From: Heliomarina baculiformis
GTDB lineage: Bacteria; Pseudomonadota; Alphaproteobacteria; Rhodobacterales; Rhodobacteraceae
Assembly (NCBI RefSeq): GCF_019966545.1
Contig: NZ_JAIMIC010000003.1
Location: forward strand, 248,001 to 312,000
Direction: 5' to 3'
Length of the DNA: 64,000 bases
Translations under genes and position numbers: made by a program
Shown here: positions 53,763-63,162 of the stretch, piece by piece
Layout of the letters: every line of letters starts with the position of its first letter
Position numbering within the stretch: position 1 is the first letter of the stretch
Notes under the pieces: generated by a model
What the model was told of the DNA's origin: nothing
What the model saw: only the letters and a program-made list of their open reading frames with translations
Database searches by the model: none

Positions 53763-55793
53763 TCAGATCGCCCGGCACAGGCGGAACGCTTCGAGCACCG
53801 CCGCGTGGATATCCCGCGACGACACCGCATCGCCAATCCGGAAAAGGTGATAGCCCTCGGCATCCGCGTCGACCACCGTTTCCCCCGCGGTCAGTCGCGC
53901 CATTTCAAAGGCGCCCTTGTTGGCCGAAGCCTCGCGCAGGGCGAGATAGGTGTCATCCATTGGGATCGTCCCGTTCTCGATCACCAGACGGTCGGTCACG
54001 CGGGTTTCCGTCTTTCCCGTGTAGATATTCGCGAAAGTCGCCGCGATCCGGTTGTCTGCACGCGCGACCGAGACAAGCTGCATGTCCGGCAGCAGACTGA
54101 CACCCGCCTGATAGAACTGCCGCATCGACAGCGGACGCTCGATATTGGTCGCTTCCTCGCCAGCGTTGCGGTCGGGCGTGACAAAGCTCACCTTGGCGCC
54201 ACGCAGCGCAAGCGTCGTCGCGCCCTGCAGCCCGGCGATGGTGCCGATCCCGTCGTAAAGCAGCACTTCGCCATCGGGGGCCTGTCCGCTTTCGAGCACT
54301 TCCCACAGCGTATCCGCAAGTTCGGCACCGGGGATCATGTCCTCCATACGGTCGGGCAGGCCACCGGTTGCGATGATGACGACATCCGGGTTGGACGCCG
54401 CGATCTCTTCCTCTCCGGCAAGGCAATTATAGGTGATCGCAACGCCCAGCCGTTCCAGTTCGCTTAGCCGCCAGTCGACGATGCCGATCAGGTCGCGTCG
54501 TTTGTGCAGTTTTGCCGCCAGCAGCAGCTGTCCGCCTGCCTGCGGCGCGGCCTCGAATACCGTCACCGCATGGCCCCGCTCGGCGGCGACCCGCGCGGCC
54601 TCAAGCCCGCCAACACCCGCGCCGACAATGGTGACGCGGCGTTTCACAGGGGCAGGTTTAATCGCATGGGGCAGGACCTTTTCCCGCCCGATAGAGGGGT
54701 TGTGGATGCAGCTCCCATGCGCCGAGCAATAGGTCGCGCCCACACAGGGCCTGATTTCGGCCTCGCGTCCCTCGCTCAGCTTCTCGACGATATGCGGATC
54801 GGCGATATGGGCGCGGGTCATGCCGATCAGGTCGACCAGACCCTCGGAGATCGCGTAGCGCGCGGTGGCAAGGTCATTGATCCGCGCGGCGTGAAACGTC
54901 GGCAGACCCACCTGTTTGCGGAACTCCGCGACAAACGGCAATTGCGGGGCCAGTTTCACCGCCATCCCGGGCATGTATTCCGACAATCCTACCGCCGTAT
55001 CGATGCGCCCGTAGGTGAGGTTGAAGAAATCGATCAGGCCAGAGGCTTCGTGCAGATGCGCCATCTCGAGGTAATCCGCGTCGGACATGCCGGTGTCCTC
55101 GCCTTCGCCCACGGCCATGCGGATACCGATGATGAAGTCCGGCCCGCAGAGCCGGCGCATTTCTTCCAGCGCCTCAAGCCCGAAACGCGCGCGGTTTTCG
55201 ACCGATCCGCCATAGGCATCGGTACGCTTATTCATGTGGGGCGACCAGAACTGCCCGACCAGATGGTGGTGCACATGCAACTCGACCCCGTCGAGCCCTG
55301 CTTCCTTGCAGCGCCGCGCGGCTTCGCCGAATTCCTGTGTGATGCGGCGGATATCATGGGGTTCGATTTCCTTGGCAAAACCCCGGTGCAAAGGTTCGCG
55401 AAACCGCGAGGGCGCGACCGTGGGCAGCCAATCCTCGGCCCGCCAGTGGCTGCGCCCGCCCAGATGGGTCAACTGGCACATGATCGCGGTGCCGTGTTGG
55501 TGAACCCGGTCGGCGAATTGCGTCAGCACCGGGATCACGCTGTCGTCGCGCAGGTTCAACGCGCCAAAGACCGACCCGGAATCGGGAGAGACGTTCGAGG
55601 ATCCGCCGAACATGGTCAGTCCGATCCCGCCCTTGGCCTTTTCCTCGTGGTAGCGCTGGTAGCGATCCTGCGGCAAACCGTCGACGCCGAAACGGATCGC
55701 ATGGCTGGTTGAAAAGATGCGGTTCTTCAGCGTCAGTTTTTTCAGGTGCAGCGGTTGAAGCAGGGGATCGGCGGCAAGGGCGGGCTGGTACAT
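53763..55793 (-). CDS. NADH:flavin oxidoreductase (Old Yellow Enzyme type) with FAD/NAD(P)-binding domain, putative N-demethylase/dehydrogenase
   Basis: The start at 55793 has AGGAG six bases upstream and gives 676 residues. The first 340 are an OYE-like FMN barrel ('QLTHLGGRSHW', 'GVELHVHHHLVGQFWSP', 'NKRTDAYGGSVENRARF'). A reduced iron-sulfur region follows: Cys350, Cys356 and Cys362 in 'CVGATYCSAHGSCIHNP', where trimethylamine dehydrogenase has four cysteines and a longer loop. 'VTIVGAGVGGLEAARVAAE' (about 388) opens the FAD/NAD domain. The family covers 2,4-dienoyl-CoA reductases, trimethylamine and histamine dehydrogenases and N-methylproline demethylases. It is near the regulator at 56022 and divergent from it. 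Confidence 0.85.
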   Translation of the reverse strand: MYQPALAADPLLQPLHLKKLTLKNRIFSTSHAIRFGVDGLPQDRYQRYHEEKAKGGIGLTMFGGSSNVSPDSGSVFGALNLRDDSVIPVLTQFADRVHQHGTAIMCQLTHLGGRSHWRAEDWLPTVAPSRFREPLHRGFAKEIEPHDIRRITQEFGEAARRCKEAGLDGVELHVHHHLVGQFWSPHMNKRTDAYGGSVENRARFGLEALEEMRRLCGPDFIIGIRMAVGEGEDTGMSDADYLEMAHLHEASGLIDFFNLTYGRIDTAVGLSEYMPGMAVKLAPQLPFVAEFRKQVGLPTFHAARINDLATARYAISEGLVDLIGMTRAHIADPHIVEKLSEGREAEIRPCVGATYCSAHGSCIHNPSIGREKVLPHAIKPAPVKRRVTIVGAGVGGLEAARVAAERGHAVTVFEAAPQAGGQLLLAAKLHKRRDLIGIVDWRLSELERLGVAITYNCLAGEEEIAASNPDVVIIATGGLPDRMEDMIPGAELADTLWEVLESGQAPDGEVLLYDGIGTIAGLQGATTLALRGAKVSFVTPDRNAGEEATNIERPLSMRQFYQAGVSLLPDMQLVSVARADNRIAATFANIYTGKTETRVTDRLVIENGTIPMDDTYLALREASANKGAFEMARLTAGETVVDADAEGYHLFRIGDAVSSRDIHAAVLEAFRLCRAI

Positions 55794-55986
55794 TCTGGCT
55801 CCTGTAGTCGCGGTCATCATGTGCCTCTGATCCGCGCAGTCAATAAGCAGCCCCGGCCCAAGCAGCGTGAAAAGCAGGATTTGCCTATTCGCTGAACCGG
55901 GCAATCGCCTTGCAGACACGAAAATGTCTCGTCAACGCGCATGAAAAAGGCTTTGGGCTTGGCGTATTCTTCTGCATTTCGTATGC

Positions 55987-56013
55987 TTTACGCTGACAAA
56001 ATACAAAGGTTAC
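55987..56013. promoter_or_regulatory. Operator-like site upstream of the MarR-like gene
   Basis: ACGCTGACAA at 55990-55999 is identical to a 10-base core of the inverted repeat at 59459-59485, read on its other strand. Aligned over 27 bp, 18 positions agree. It lies 8 bp upstream of the start at 56022. A GTCAACG half-site lies at 55931-55937. This suggests autoregulation by the adjacent regulator. Confidence 0.5.
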
Positions 56014-56021
56014 GCAGATAC

Positions 56022-56543
56022 ATGACAGAGCAGCCCAATCCCAAGCGCCGCATCGTTTCCTCGCGCCACCTCGCCGAAGGGGAAAGCTGGGAAACCTCCG
56101 AGATCGAATATGGCATGATCATCGCCTATAACGCCTTTTCGCGCTGGATGACCAAGTGCATGTCGGCGGCAGGGAATACGGATCTGACGCCATTGGAAAT
56201 TCTCGTGCTGCATAACACGAACCATCGCAGCCGTGAAAAACGTCTGGCCGATATCTGTTTCCTGCTGAACATCGAGGACACGCATACGGTCAACTACGCT
56301 CTTCGAAAGCTGATGAAGATGGAACTCCTAAGCTCGGAAAAGCGCGGCAAGGAAGTGTTCTATACGACTTCCGACAAGGGCGCGGCACTGTGCGAGGAAT
56401 ATCGCATCGTGCGCGAACGCTGTTTTCTCGACGGGCTGTCCCGGCTTGATATGACCGGCGACGAAATGCGTGAAATCGCCGCCAGTCTTCGCACGCTCTC
56501 CGGCCAGTATGATCAGGCCAGCCGCGCCGCTGCTTCGCTCTAG
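56022..56543 (+). CDS. MarR-like winged-helix regulator
   Basis: The ATG at 56022 gives 173 residues; earlier starts would run through the operator-like site. A central winged helix-turn-helix ('LTPLEILVLHNTNHRSREKRLADICFLLNIEDTHTVNYALRKLMKMELL') is followed by a wing at 'SEKRGKEVFYTTSDKG'. It stands between the flavin oxidoreductase and the TRAP/hydantoinase genes and probably controls them. Its stop overlaps the end of dctM by 4 bp. Confidence 0.8.
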   Translation: MTEQPNPKRRIVSSRHLAEGESWETSEIEYGMIIAYNAFSRWMTKCMSAAGNTDLTPLEILVLHNTNHRSREKRLADICFLLNIEDTHTVNYALRKLMKMELLSSEKRGKEVFYTTSDKGAALCEEYRIVRERCFLDGLSRLDMTGDEMREIAASLRTLSGQYDQASRAAASL

Positions 56544-57841
56544 TTGCCCATCATGTTGGGCAGCACGATCACGATCTGCGGAAAGATCGTGATCAGCAGG
56601 ACGCCCAGCAGGAGCAGCAGAAAGAACGGAAAGGCCGCTTTTGCGATGCGCAGGATGTCGATGCCCGTGAGCCCCTGAATGACAAAGAGGTTGAACCCCA
56701 CGGGCGGGGTGATCTGGCTCATCTCGACTACGATCACGAGGTAAATGCCGAACCAGAGGGGGTCGATCCCGACGGCGCTTACCATCGGCATGATGATCGA
56801 AGTGGTGAGCACGATCACCGAAATCCCGTCGAGAAAGCAGCCCAGTACGATAAAGAAGATCGTCAGCGCAAAAAGCAACATCGGCACCGAAAGCTCCATA
56901 GCCGCGATCCACGCGGCAAGGTTGCGGGGCAGGCCTGTAAAGCCCATCGCCACCGACAGGAACGCCGCGCCCAGCAGGATCAGCGCGATCATGCAAGAGG
57001 TGCGTACGGCCGACATCACCGCTTCGCCGAACAGCTTCCAGCTGAAGGAGCCGGAAAGCCATGCCAGCAGCGCCGCCAGCACAACGCCAAGCGCCGCCGC
57101 ATCCGTTGGTGACGCCAGCCCGGCATAGATCGACCCGATCACCCCGATGATCAGAAACGCCACCGGAATCAGCCGCCGCGAGGCCGCGATTTTCTCCCGC
57201 AGCGAATACCGTTCCTCGATGGGCGGGATCAGCGAGGGATTCATCCATGTGCGCACGGCCACGTAGCCTGCAAACAGCGTGATCAGCATCAGCCCCGGCA
57301 GGATACCGGCGATGAACAGGCGCGCGATGGATTGTTCGGTCGCGACGCCGTAGACGATGAGAATGATCGAGGGCGGTATCAGCAGGCCCAGCGTCGCCGA
57401 CCCTGCCAGCGTGCCAAGGATCAGGCTTTCGGGGTAGCCGCGCTTGGTCAGCTCCGGTACCGACATCCGCCCGATGGTGGCGGCGGTGGCAGCGGATGAT
57501 CCCGACACCGCGGCAAAAATCGCGCAGCCAAAGACGTTGACGTGCAAAAGCCGCCCTGGCGCCCGGCTGAGCCATGGCACCAGACCGGTGAACATGTCGT
57601 CGCTCATCCGCGAGCGGAGCAATATCTCTCCCATCAGGATGAACAGGGGTAGGGCGGTCAGCGCCCAGCTATGGGAATGGCCCCAGAATGTGGTCGCGAT
57701 GATGAGCCCTACGGGTGCGTTCGAAAAGAATACCAGCGCCACGACACCGACCAGTGTCAGCGCAAGCGCGACCCAGACGCCCATGGCGAGCAGGCCAATC
57801 AGCAGGGTAAGGAGGATAACGGCAATAATCGGATCAGACAT
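56540..57841 (-). CDS. dctM: TRAP transporter large permease (DctM)
   Basis: A protein of 433 residues with about twelve helices. 'GIIATTFWGHSHSWALTALPLFILMGEILLRSR' regions and 'VPELTKRGYPESLILGTLAGSATLGLLIPPSI' are typical DctM sequences. It forms the sodium-coupled translocation channel and lies 3 bp after dctQ. Confidence 0.94.
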   Translation of the reverse strand: MSDPIIAVILLTLLIGLLAMGVWVALALTLVGVVALVFFSNAPVGLIIATTFWGHSHSWALTALPLFILMGEILLRSRMSDDMFTGLVPWLSRAPGRLLHVNVFGCAIFAAVSGSSAATAATIGRMSVPELTKRGYPESLILGTLAGSATLGLLIPPSIILIVYGVATEQSIARLFIAGILPGLMLITLFAGYVAVRTWMNPSLIPPIEERYSLREKIAASRRLIPVAFLIIGVIGSIYAGLASPTDAAALGVVLAALLAWLSGSFSWKLFGEAVMSAVRTSCMIALILLGAAFLSVAMGFTGLPRNLAAWIAAMELSVPMLLFALTIFFIVLGCFLDGISVIVLTTSIIMPMVSAVGIDPLWFGIYLVIVVEMSQITPPVGFNLFVIQGLTGIDILRIAKAAFPFFLLLLLGVLLITIFPQIVIVLPNMMGN

Positions 57842-57844
57842 CGC

Positions 57845-58369
57845 TTATACCTCGTCCGGGGTCGACAGGACGGGGCGACGTTTGCGGATCAGATCTACCA
57901 GCGTATGCAGGATTGCGATCAGCAACAGGATAATGCCGAATCCGGCAATGCTCTGCGGGATCCAGAGCGCCACGGGGATGATCCCGGTCGAGACATCGCC
58001 ATAATGTTTGCTCTCCAGCACAAGGCTGATCATGAACCAGCCAAGAAACCCGACAAGCGCGGCGGCAATCACCAGCACCAGCGCCTCCATCGCGACCTGG
58101 GCGCGTTGTGGCAGGCGGTCGGCCACGAGGTTGACGCGAATATGCCCGCCAGCACGTAGCGTATGGGCCAGCGCAAGGAACGTCGACGCCGCCAACATGA
58201 AACCCGAGAAATCCGCGTAAGAGGGGATCGTCGAAGGAAGCTGGTCGAACCCCAGCCGTCCGGCCGCGTTCAGCAGGATCTGCGCGCTGACCAGCAGGCA
58301 GATGCACAATGTCAGCCCCCCGGCAATCGCGCCGCAAATGTCATATAACCGTTGAAGTATGCGCCCCAT
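57845..58369 (-). CDS. dctQ: TRAP transporter small permease (DctQ)
   Basis: A protein of 174 residues with four membrane helices, of the DctQ family ('LAHTLRAGGHIRVNLVADRLPQR' is the conserved cytoplasmic-side motif). It bridges to DctM and is transcribed between dctP and dctM. Confidence 0.92.
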   Translation of the reverse strand: MGRILQRLYDICGAIAGGLTLCICLLVSAQILLNAAGRLGFDQLPSTIPSYADFSGFMLAASTFLALAHTLRAGGHIRVNLVADRLPQRAQVAMEALVLVIAAALVGFLGWFMISLVLESKHYGDVSTGIIPVALWIPQSIAGFGIILLLIAILHTLVDLIRKRRPVLSTPDEV

Positions 58370-58438
58370 GTCGCCTGGCCCCTATACATAAGAAAAAGCC
58401 GACAACACGGGATGCTGTCGGCCTGTACAATCAGAGCT

Positions 58439-59404
58439 TTAGTTCTGATAGGCGTCAAGGATGGCAAGCGCGCTATCCGAGGCACTGCTCTTCCAGTTTT
58501 CGAGCATCTGGTCTCCGATGCCCTGCAGGCCTTCGACCAGTTCGGCGCTCGGCTCGTAGACGGTGATACCGTTCTCGGCCAGTTCCTTGGTCTTGCTGTC
58601 TGCCTCTTCGGCGGACATTTCCCAGCCGCGGGTTTCAGCGGCGGCGGCGGCTTCCATCACGGCGGCCTTGGTTTCTTCGTCCAGACCGTCGAACATGCGC
58701 TGGTTTACCACGACGATGTTCTTTGGCACCCATGCGTTGATCGGGCTGTAATGCGACACGAAATCCCATGCGGTGGAATTCACACCGGTGGAGGGCGAGG
58801 TGATCATCGCTTCGACCTGACCGGTGGCAAAGGCCTGCGGAATGTCCGAGGCTTCGACCTGTACCGGTGCGGCACCGGCGAGCGTCGCGAATTCTTCCAG
58901 CGCGGCGTTATAGGCGCGGAAACGCAGGCCGTTCAGATCGTCCACGGTGGCGATTTCGCCGTTGGTATAAAGACCCTGCGCCGGCCACGGCACCGAAAAC
59001 AGCGGGATCAGGCCCTGTTCGGCCAGCAACTCGGTGATGACAGGTTTCTGCGCATCCCAGAGTTTCTTGGCATCGTCGTAGCTGGTGGCGACAAAGGGCT
59101 GGCTGTCGAGACCGAAGGCAAGATCCTCGTTCGACAGGGTCGAGAGGAAGAATTCGCCAATCGGCACCTGACGCGAGCGCACGGCATTCTTGATCTCCGG
59201 ATGGGGAAACAGCGAACCCGCCGAATGGATGGTGATGTCGAGCCCGCCATCGGTGGCTTCGCGCACGTCATCCGCAAATTCCATGATGTTCTGGGTGTGG
59301 AAAGTCGCGTCGCCATAGGGCGTGGGCATGTCCCAGCTTTCGGCATGGGCCGGTGCGGACAGGCTGACAGCGGTGGCAGCCGCGAAAAGCATCGCGTGTT
59401 TCAT
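58439..59404 (-). CDS. dctP: TRAP transporter solute-binding protein (DctP)
   Basis: A periplasmic protein of 321 residues. A signal peptide ends 'AAATAVSLSAPAHA-ES'. 'GLRFRAYNAALEEFATLAGAAPVQVEASDIPQAFATGQVEA' contains the conserved Arg that binds a carboxylate. GGGAG lies about 8 bases before the start at 59404. The ligand is unknown, and the neighbouring oxoprolinase suggests a cyclic amide or lactam. It is divergent from the hydantoinase gene. Confidence 0.93.
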   Translation of the reverse strand: MKHAMLFAAATAVSLSAPAHAESWDMPTPYGDATFHTQNIMEFADDVREATDGGLDITIHSAGSLFPHPEIKNAVRSRQVPIGEFFLSTLSNEDLAFGLDSQPFVATSYDDAKKLWDAQKPVITELLAEQGLIPLFSVPWPAQGLYTNGEIATVDDLNGLRFRAYNAALEEFATLAGAAPVQVEASDIPQAFATGQVEAMITSPSTGVNSTAWDFVSHYSPINAWVPKNIVVVNQRMFDGLDEETKAAVMEAAAAAETRGWEMSAEEADSKTKELAENGITVYEPSAELVEGLQGIGDQMLENWKSSASDSALAILDAYQN

Positions 59405-59458
59405 ATGGGTCGTCTCCCGTGTTGAGGTGCGGATCCTGTTTCGAATCCGCTTGCTTTC

Positions 59459-59485
59459 ATAACGTTGACAAATTGTCAGCGTTAT
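59459..59485. promoter_or_regulatory. 27-bp inverted repeat operator between dctP and the hydantoinase gene
   Basis: ATAACGTTGACA (59459-59470) and TGTCAGCGTTAT (59474-59485) are inverted arms with one mismatch in 12 and a 3-bp spacer. It lies 55 bp from the dctP start and 40 bp from the hydantoinase start, suiting control of both divergent promoters. The regulator gene at 56022 has a related site upstream. Confidence 0.7.
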
Positions 59486-59524
59486 AACCATAAAGCAACA
59501 ATATTTTGGATTCGGGGATCGACA

Positions 59525-62500
59525 ATGAGCATCGCAAGCAAAGAAAAGTGGCAGTTCTGGGTGGATCGCGGTGGCACTTTTACCGATATCGTCGCCCGCA
59601 AGCCTGACGGCAGCCTGCAAACACACAAGCTTTTGTCGGAAAATCCCGAAGCCTATACGGACGCCGCCGTGCATGGAATCAAGTCCATGCTGGGGCTGGA
59701 TGCCAAGGCCGAGGTGCCTTCGGGTCGGATCTCTGCCGTCAAGATGGGCACCACCGTCGCCACCAACGCGCTGCTCGAACGCAAGGGCGAACGCACGCTG
59801 TTGCTGATGACCCAAGGCTTGGGCGATCTGCTGCGGATCGGCTATCAGAACCGGCCGCGTCTGTTCGATCTCAACATCGAACTGCCCGAGCAACTCTATG
59901 AAAACGTGGTGGAAATCGAGGAACGTCTGGCCGCCGACGGTACGGTGGTGACACCGCTCAACCTCGACCATGCCCGTACCGCGCTGACCTCGGCGCATGA
60001 GCAGGGATTCCGCTCTGTTGCCATCGCGCTGATGCATGGCTATCGCTTTACCGATCACGAAAAGCAGCTGGGCGATCTGGCCCGCGAGATCGGCTTCACG
60101 CAGGTCTCGCTCTCGCATGAAGCGAGCCCGCTTATCAAGCTCGTCGCGCGGGGCGATACGGCGGTGGTCGATGCCTATCTCTCGCCGATTCTGCGTCGTT
60201 ATGTGGATCAGGTGGCCGATGCGCTGAACGCGGCCAAGGGCGGCTGTGACAGCCTGATGTTCATGCAATCCAATGGCGGTCTGACCGATGCGCGCCTGTT
60301 CCAGGGCAAGGACGCGATTCTCTCCGGTCCGGCGGGCGGAGTCGTCGGCATGGTGCGCAGCGCCGAGGAACACGGGTTCGACAAGCTGATCGGATTCGAC
60401 ATGGGCGGTACCTCGACCGATGTCTGCCATTACGCGGGCAGTTATGAACGCTCGTTTGAGACCGAGGTCGCAGGCGTACGGATGCGTGCGCCGATGATGT
60501 CGATTCACACGGTGGCCGCCGGGGGCGGTTCGATCCTGTCCTATCGTGACGGGCGGATGCAGGTCGGACCCGAAAGCGCGGGCGCCAATCCCGGACCAGC
60601 CGCCTATCGGCGCGGCGGTCCACTGACCGTGACCGATTGCAACGTCCTGCTCGGTAAGCTGCAACCCGATCAATTCCCCGCCGTTTTCGGCCCTAATGGC
60701 GATCAGCCGCTCGATGCCGAGGTGGTGCGCGAGAAATTCGCTGCGCTTGCCGAGGAAATCGGCACCGGCATGTCGGTCGAGGAAATCGCCGAGGGATTCT
60801 TGCGCATCGCGGTTGAAAACATGGCCAACGCGATCAAGAAAATCAGCGTTCAGCGTGGTTATGACGTCACCAAGTACACGATGAACTGCTTTGGCGGGGC
60901 CGGGGGCCAGCACGCTTGTCTTGTCGCCGACGCGCTGGGCATGGAGAGCATCTTTATCCACCCCTTCGCCGGGGTGCTCTCTGCCTTTGGCATGGGGCTC
61001 GCCGACATTCGTGCAATCCGCGAGCATCAGCTGGCCCGGCCGATCAGCGACACAGAAGCGGCCGAAGAGGCGGTGAAACGCCTGATCGACGAAGCCAGCG
61101 CCGAAGTGGCCGGGCAGGGCGTCGACCACGCCGATATCATGACACGGCCCATCGCCCATATCCGCACCGGCGGCGCGCATCAGACGCTTGAAGTGCCCTA
61201 TGGCAGCCCGGATGAGATGACCGCCGCCTTTGAAGAGGCGCATCGACAGCGGTTTGGTTTTGTCCCCGACTATGCCGAACTGATCATCGACCTGCTGACG
61301 GCCGAGGCGATTGGCACCACCGGGGAACAGGTCACGCTGCCCGATACCTCGCCTGCGGGGGCGGAACCGCAGACCGTCCGCATGTTCAGCCAGGGCGATT
61401 GGCGCGAGGTGCCGCTGGTGGACCGTGCCAGCCTTGCACCGGGTGAAACGCTCGACGGCCCCGCGATCCTGACCGAACCCACCGGCACCAATATCCTCGA
61501 GGACGGCTGGCAGGCCGAATGCGTTTCGGGCGGCAATCTCGTGCTGCGCCGTGTCGTCCCGCTGGCCCGGCAAGAGGCCATCGGCACCTCGGTCGATCCG
61601 GTCATGCTCGAGGTATTCAACAATCTCTTCATGTCCATTGCCGAGCAGATGGGCGCGACGCTCGCCAACACTGCCTATTCGGTGAACATCAAGGAGCGTT
61701 ACGACTTCTCCTGCGCGATCTTTGACGCGGCGGGCGATCTGGTCGCGAATGCGCCGCATGTGCCGGTGCACCTTGGGTCCATGTCCGACAGCGTGCGCAC
61801 CGCCCTGCGCGAAAACGCCGGCAAGATCCGCCCGGGCGACGTGTTCATGATGAACAACCCCTATAACGGCGGCACCCATCTGCCCGATGTGACTGTCATC
61901 ACGCCGGTCTTTGACGAGGCGGGCGAAAACATCATCTACACTGTCGCCTCGCGCGGGCATCACGCCGATATCGGCGGCACCACCCCCGGCTCCGCGCCCC
62001 CCGACAGCCGCCATATCGACGAAGAGGGCGTTTTGATCGATAATTTCCGGCTCGTCGATCAGGGGAATTTCCGCGAAAAGGAAACGCGCGAATTGCTGGC
62101 TTCGGGCAAATACCCCTGCCGCAATATCGATCAGAACATGGCGGACCTTTCTGCGCAGATCGCTGCCAATGCAACCGGCGTGCAGGAGCTGACCAAGATC
62201 ACCGGCCAGTTCGGGCTTGAAGTGGTGCATGCCTATATGACCCACGTTCAGGACAATGCCGAGGAAAGCGTCCGCCGCGTGCTCGATGTGCTCAAGGACT
62301 GTGCGTTCACCTATCCGATGGACAGCGGCGCGCAGATCAAGGTCGCGATTTCGGTCGATAAATCCGCGCGTGAGGCCACCATCGATTTCACAGGCACCTC
62401 GCCGCAGGACGAATTCAACTACAACGCGCCCAAGGCGATCTGCCATGCGGTGGTGCTCTATGTGTTCCGCACGCTGGTCGGCAGCAATATCCCGATGAAT

Positions 62501-63121
62501 GAGGGCTGTCTCAAACCGTTAAGACTGGTGATCCCCGAGGGGTCGATGATCAACCCGACCTATCCGGCGGCGGTGATCTCGGGCAATACCGAGGTCAGCC
62601 AGTCCATCGCCGATACGCTTTACGGCGCGCTGGGCGTGATCGCGGGCAGCCAGGGCACGATGAACAATTTCGTCTATGGCAACGCGACTTACCAGAATTA
62701 TGAAACCATCTGCGGCGGCACCGGAGCGGGCGACGGCTTTGATGGCGCAAGCGCGGTGCACGCCCATATGACCAATACCCGCATGACCGATCCCGAAGTG
62801 CTGGAGACACGCTTTCCCGTGCGGCTCGACGGGTTTTCGATCCGTCGCGGCTCGGGCGGGAAAGGGCGGTTCACAGGCGGTGACGGCATCGTCCGCAAGC
62901 TGCGGTTTCTTGAGCCGATGACAGCAACGGTTCTGTCCTCGCACCGTATCACCGCGCCGCATGGCGTCGATGGGGGTGCGCCGGGGGCAACCGGTGAAAA
63001 CAGCGTGATCCGGGCCGATGGCCAAGTCGAAAAGCTGAAAGGCAATGACGCCGTGGAAATGGCCGCCGGAGACGTGTTCGTTCTGAAATCTCCCGGCGGC
63101 GGCGGTTTCGGCAAAGCCTGA
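59525..63121 (+). CDS. Fused hydantoinase/5-oxoprolinase (HyuA-HyuB type)
   Basis: The ATG at 59525 gives 1198 residues, matching the fused eukaryote-like oxoprolinases rather than split HyuA/HyuB. The HyuA half starts 'WVDRGGTFTDIVARKPDG' with 'GFDMGGTSTDVCHY' (ATP-site glycine motifs). The HyuB half begins about 692 with 'DPVMLEVFNNLFMSIAEQMG' and has 'HHADIGGTTPGSAPPDSRHI'. The reaction is ATP-dependent opening of a five-membered lactam or hydantoin. It is divergent from the TRAP genes and ends in a strong terminator. The true substrate is inferred only as a class. Confidence 0.92.
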   Translation: MSIASKEKWQFWVDRGGTFTDIVARKPDGSLQTHKLLSENPEAYTDAAVHGIKSMLGLDAKAEVPSGRISAVKMGTTVATNALLERKGERTLLLMTQGLGDLLRIGYQNRPRLFDLNIELPEQLYENVVEIEERLAADGTVVTPLNLDHARTALTSAHEQGFRSVAIALMHGYRFTDHEKQLGDLAREIGFTQVSLSHEASPLIKLVARGDTAVVDAYLSPILRRYVDQVADALNAAKGGCDSLMFMQSNGGLTDARLFQGKDAILSGPAGGVVGMVRSAEEHGFDKLIGFDMGGTSTDVCHYAGSYERSFETEVAGVRMRAPMMSIHTVAAGGGSILSYRDGRMQVGPESAGANPGPAAYRRGGPLTVTDCNVLLGKLQPDQFPAVFGPNGDQPLDAEVVREKFAALAEEIGTGMSVEEIAEGFLRIAVENMANAIKKISVQRGYDVTKYTMNCFGGAGGQHACLVADALGMESIFIHPFAGVLSAFGMGLADIRAIREHQLARPISDTEAAEEAVKRLIDEASAEVAGQGVDHADIMTRPIAHIRTGGAHQTLEVPYGSPDEMTAAFEEAHRQRFGFVPDYAELIIDLLTAEAIGTTGEQVTLPDTSPAGAEPQTVRMFSQGDWREVPLVDRASLAPGETLDGPAILTEPTGTNILEDGWQAECVSGGNLVLRRVVPLARQEAIGTSVDPVMLEVFNNLFMSIAEQMGATLANTAYSVNIKERYDFSCAIFDAAGDLVANAPHVPVHLGSMSDSVRTALRENAGKIRPGDVFMMNNPYNGGTHLPDVTVITPVFDEAGENIIYTVASRGHHADIGGTTPGSAPPDSRHIDEEGVLIDNFRLVDQGNFREKETRELLASGKYPCRNIDQNMADLSAQIAANATGVQELTKITGQFGLEVVHAYMTHVQDNAEESVRRVLDVLKDCAFTYPMDSGAQIKVAISVDKSAREATIDFTGTSPQDEFNYNAPKAICHAVVLYVFRTLVGSNIPMNEGCLKPLRLVIPEGSMINPTYPAAVISGNTEVSQSIADTLYGALGVIAGSQGTMNNFVYGNATYQNYETICGGTGAGDGFDGASAVHAHMTNTRMTDPEVLETRFPVRLDGFSIRRGSGGKGRFTGGDGIVRKLRFLEPMTATVLSSHRITAPHGVDGGAPGATGENSVIRADGQVEKLKGNDAVEMAAGDVFVLKSPGGGGFGKA

Positions 63122-63124
63122 ATC

Positions 63125-63158
63125 AACAGCGCCCCGGGTTTTCCGGGGCGCTGTTTTC
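63125..63158 (+). terminator. Bidirectional terminator after the hydantoinase gene
   Basis: AACAGCGCCCCGG (63125-63137) pairs exactly with CCGGGGCGCTGTT (63143-63155) around GTTTT, followed by TT. It stands between convergent genes and can serve both. Confidence 0.88.
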
Positions 63159-63162
63159 ATCT

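Noticed and set aside
59405-62446. Very long open frame on the minus strand opposite the hydantoinase gene, continuous with dctP
   Set aside because: It mirrors the codon pattern of a clear 1198-residue gene in high-GC DNA. The dctP signal peptide and SD place the true start at 59404.
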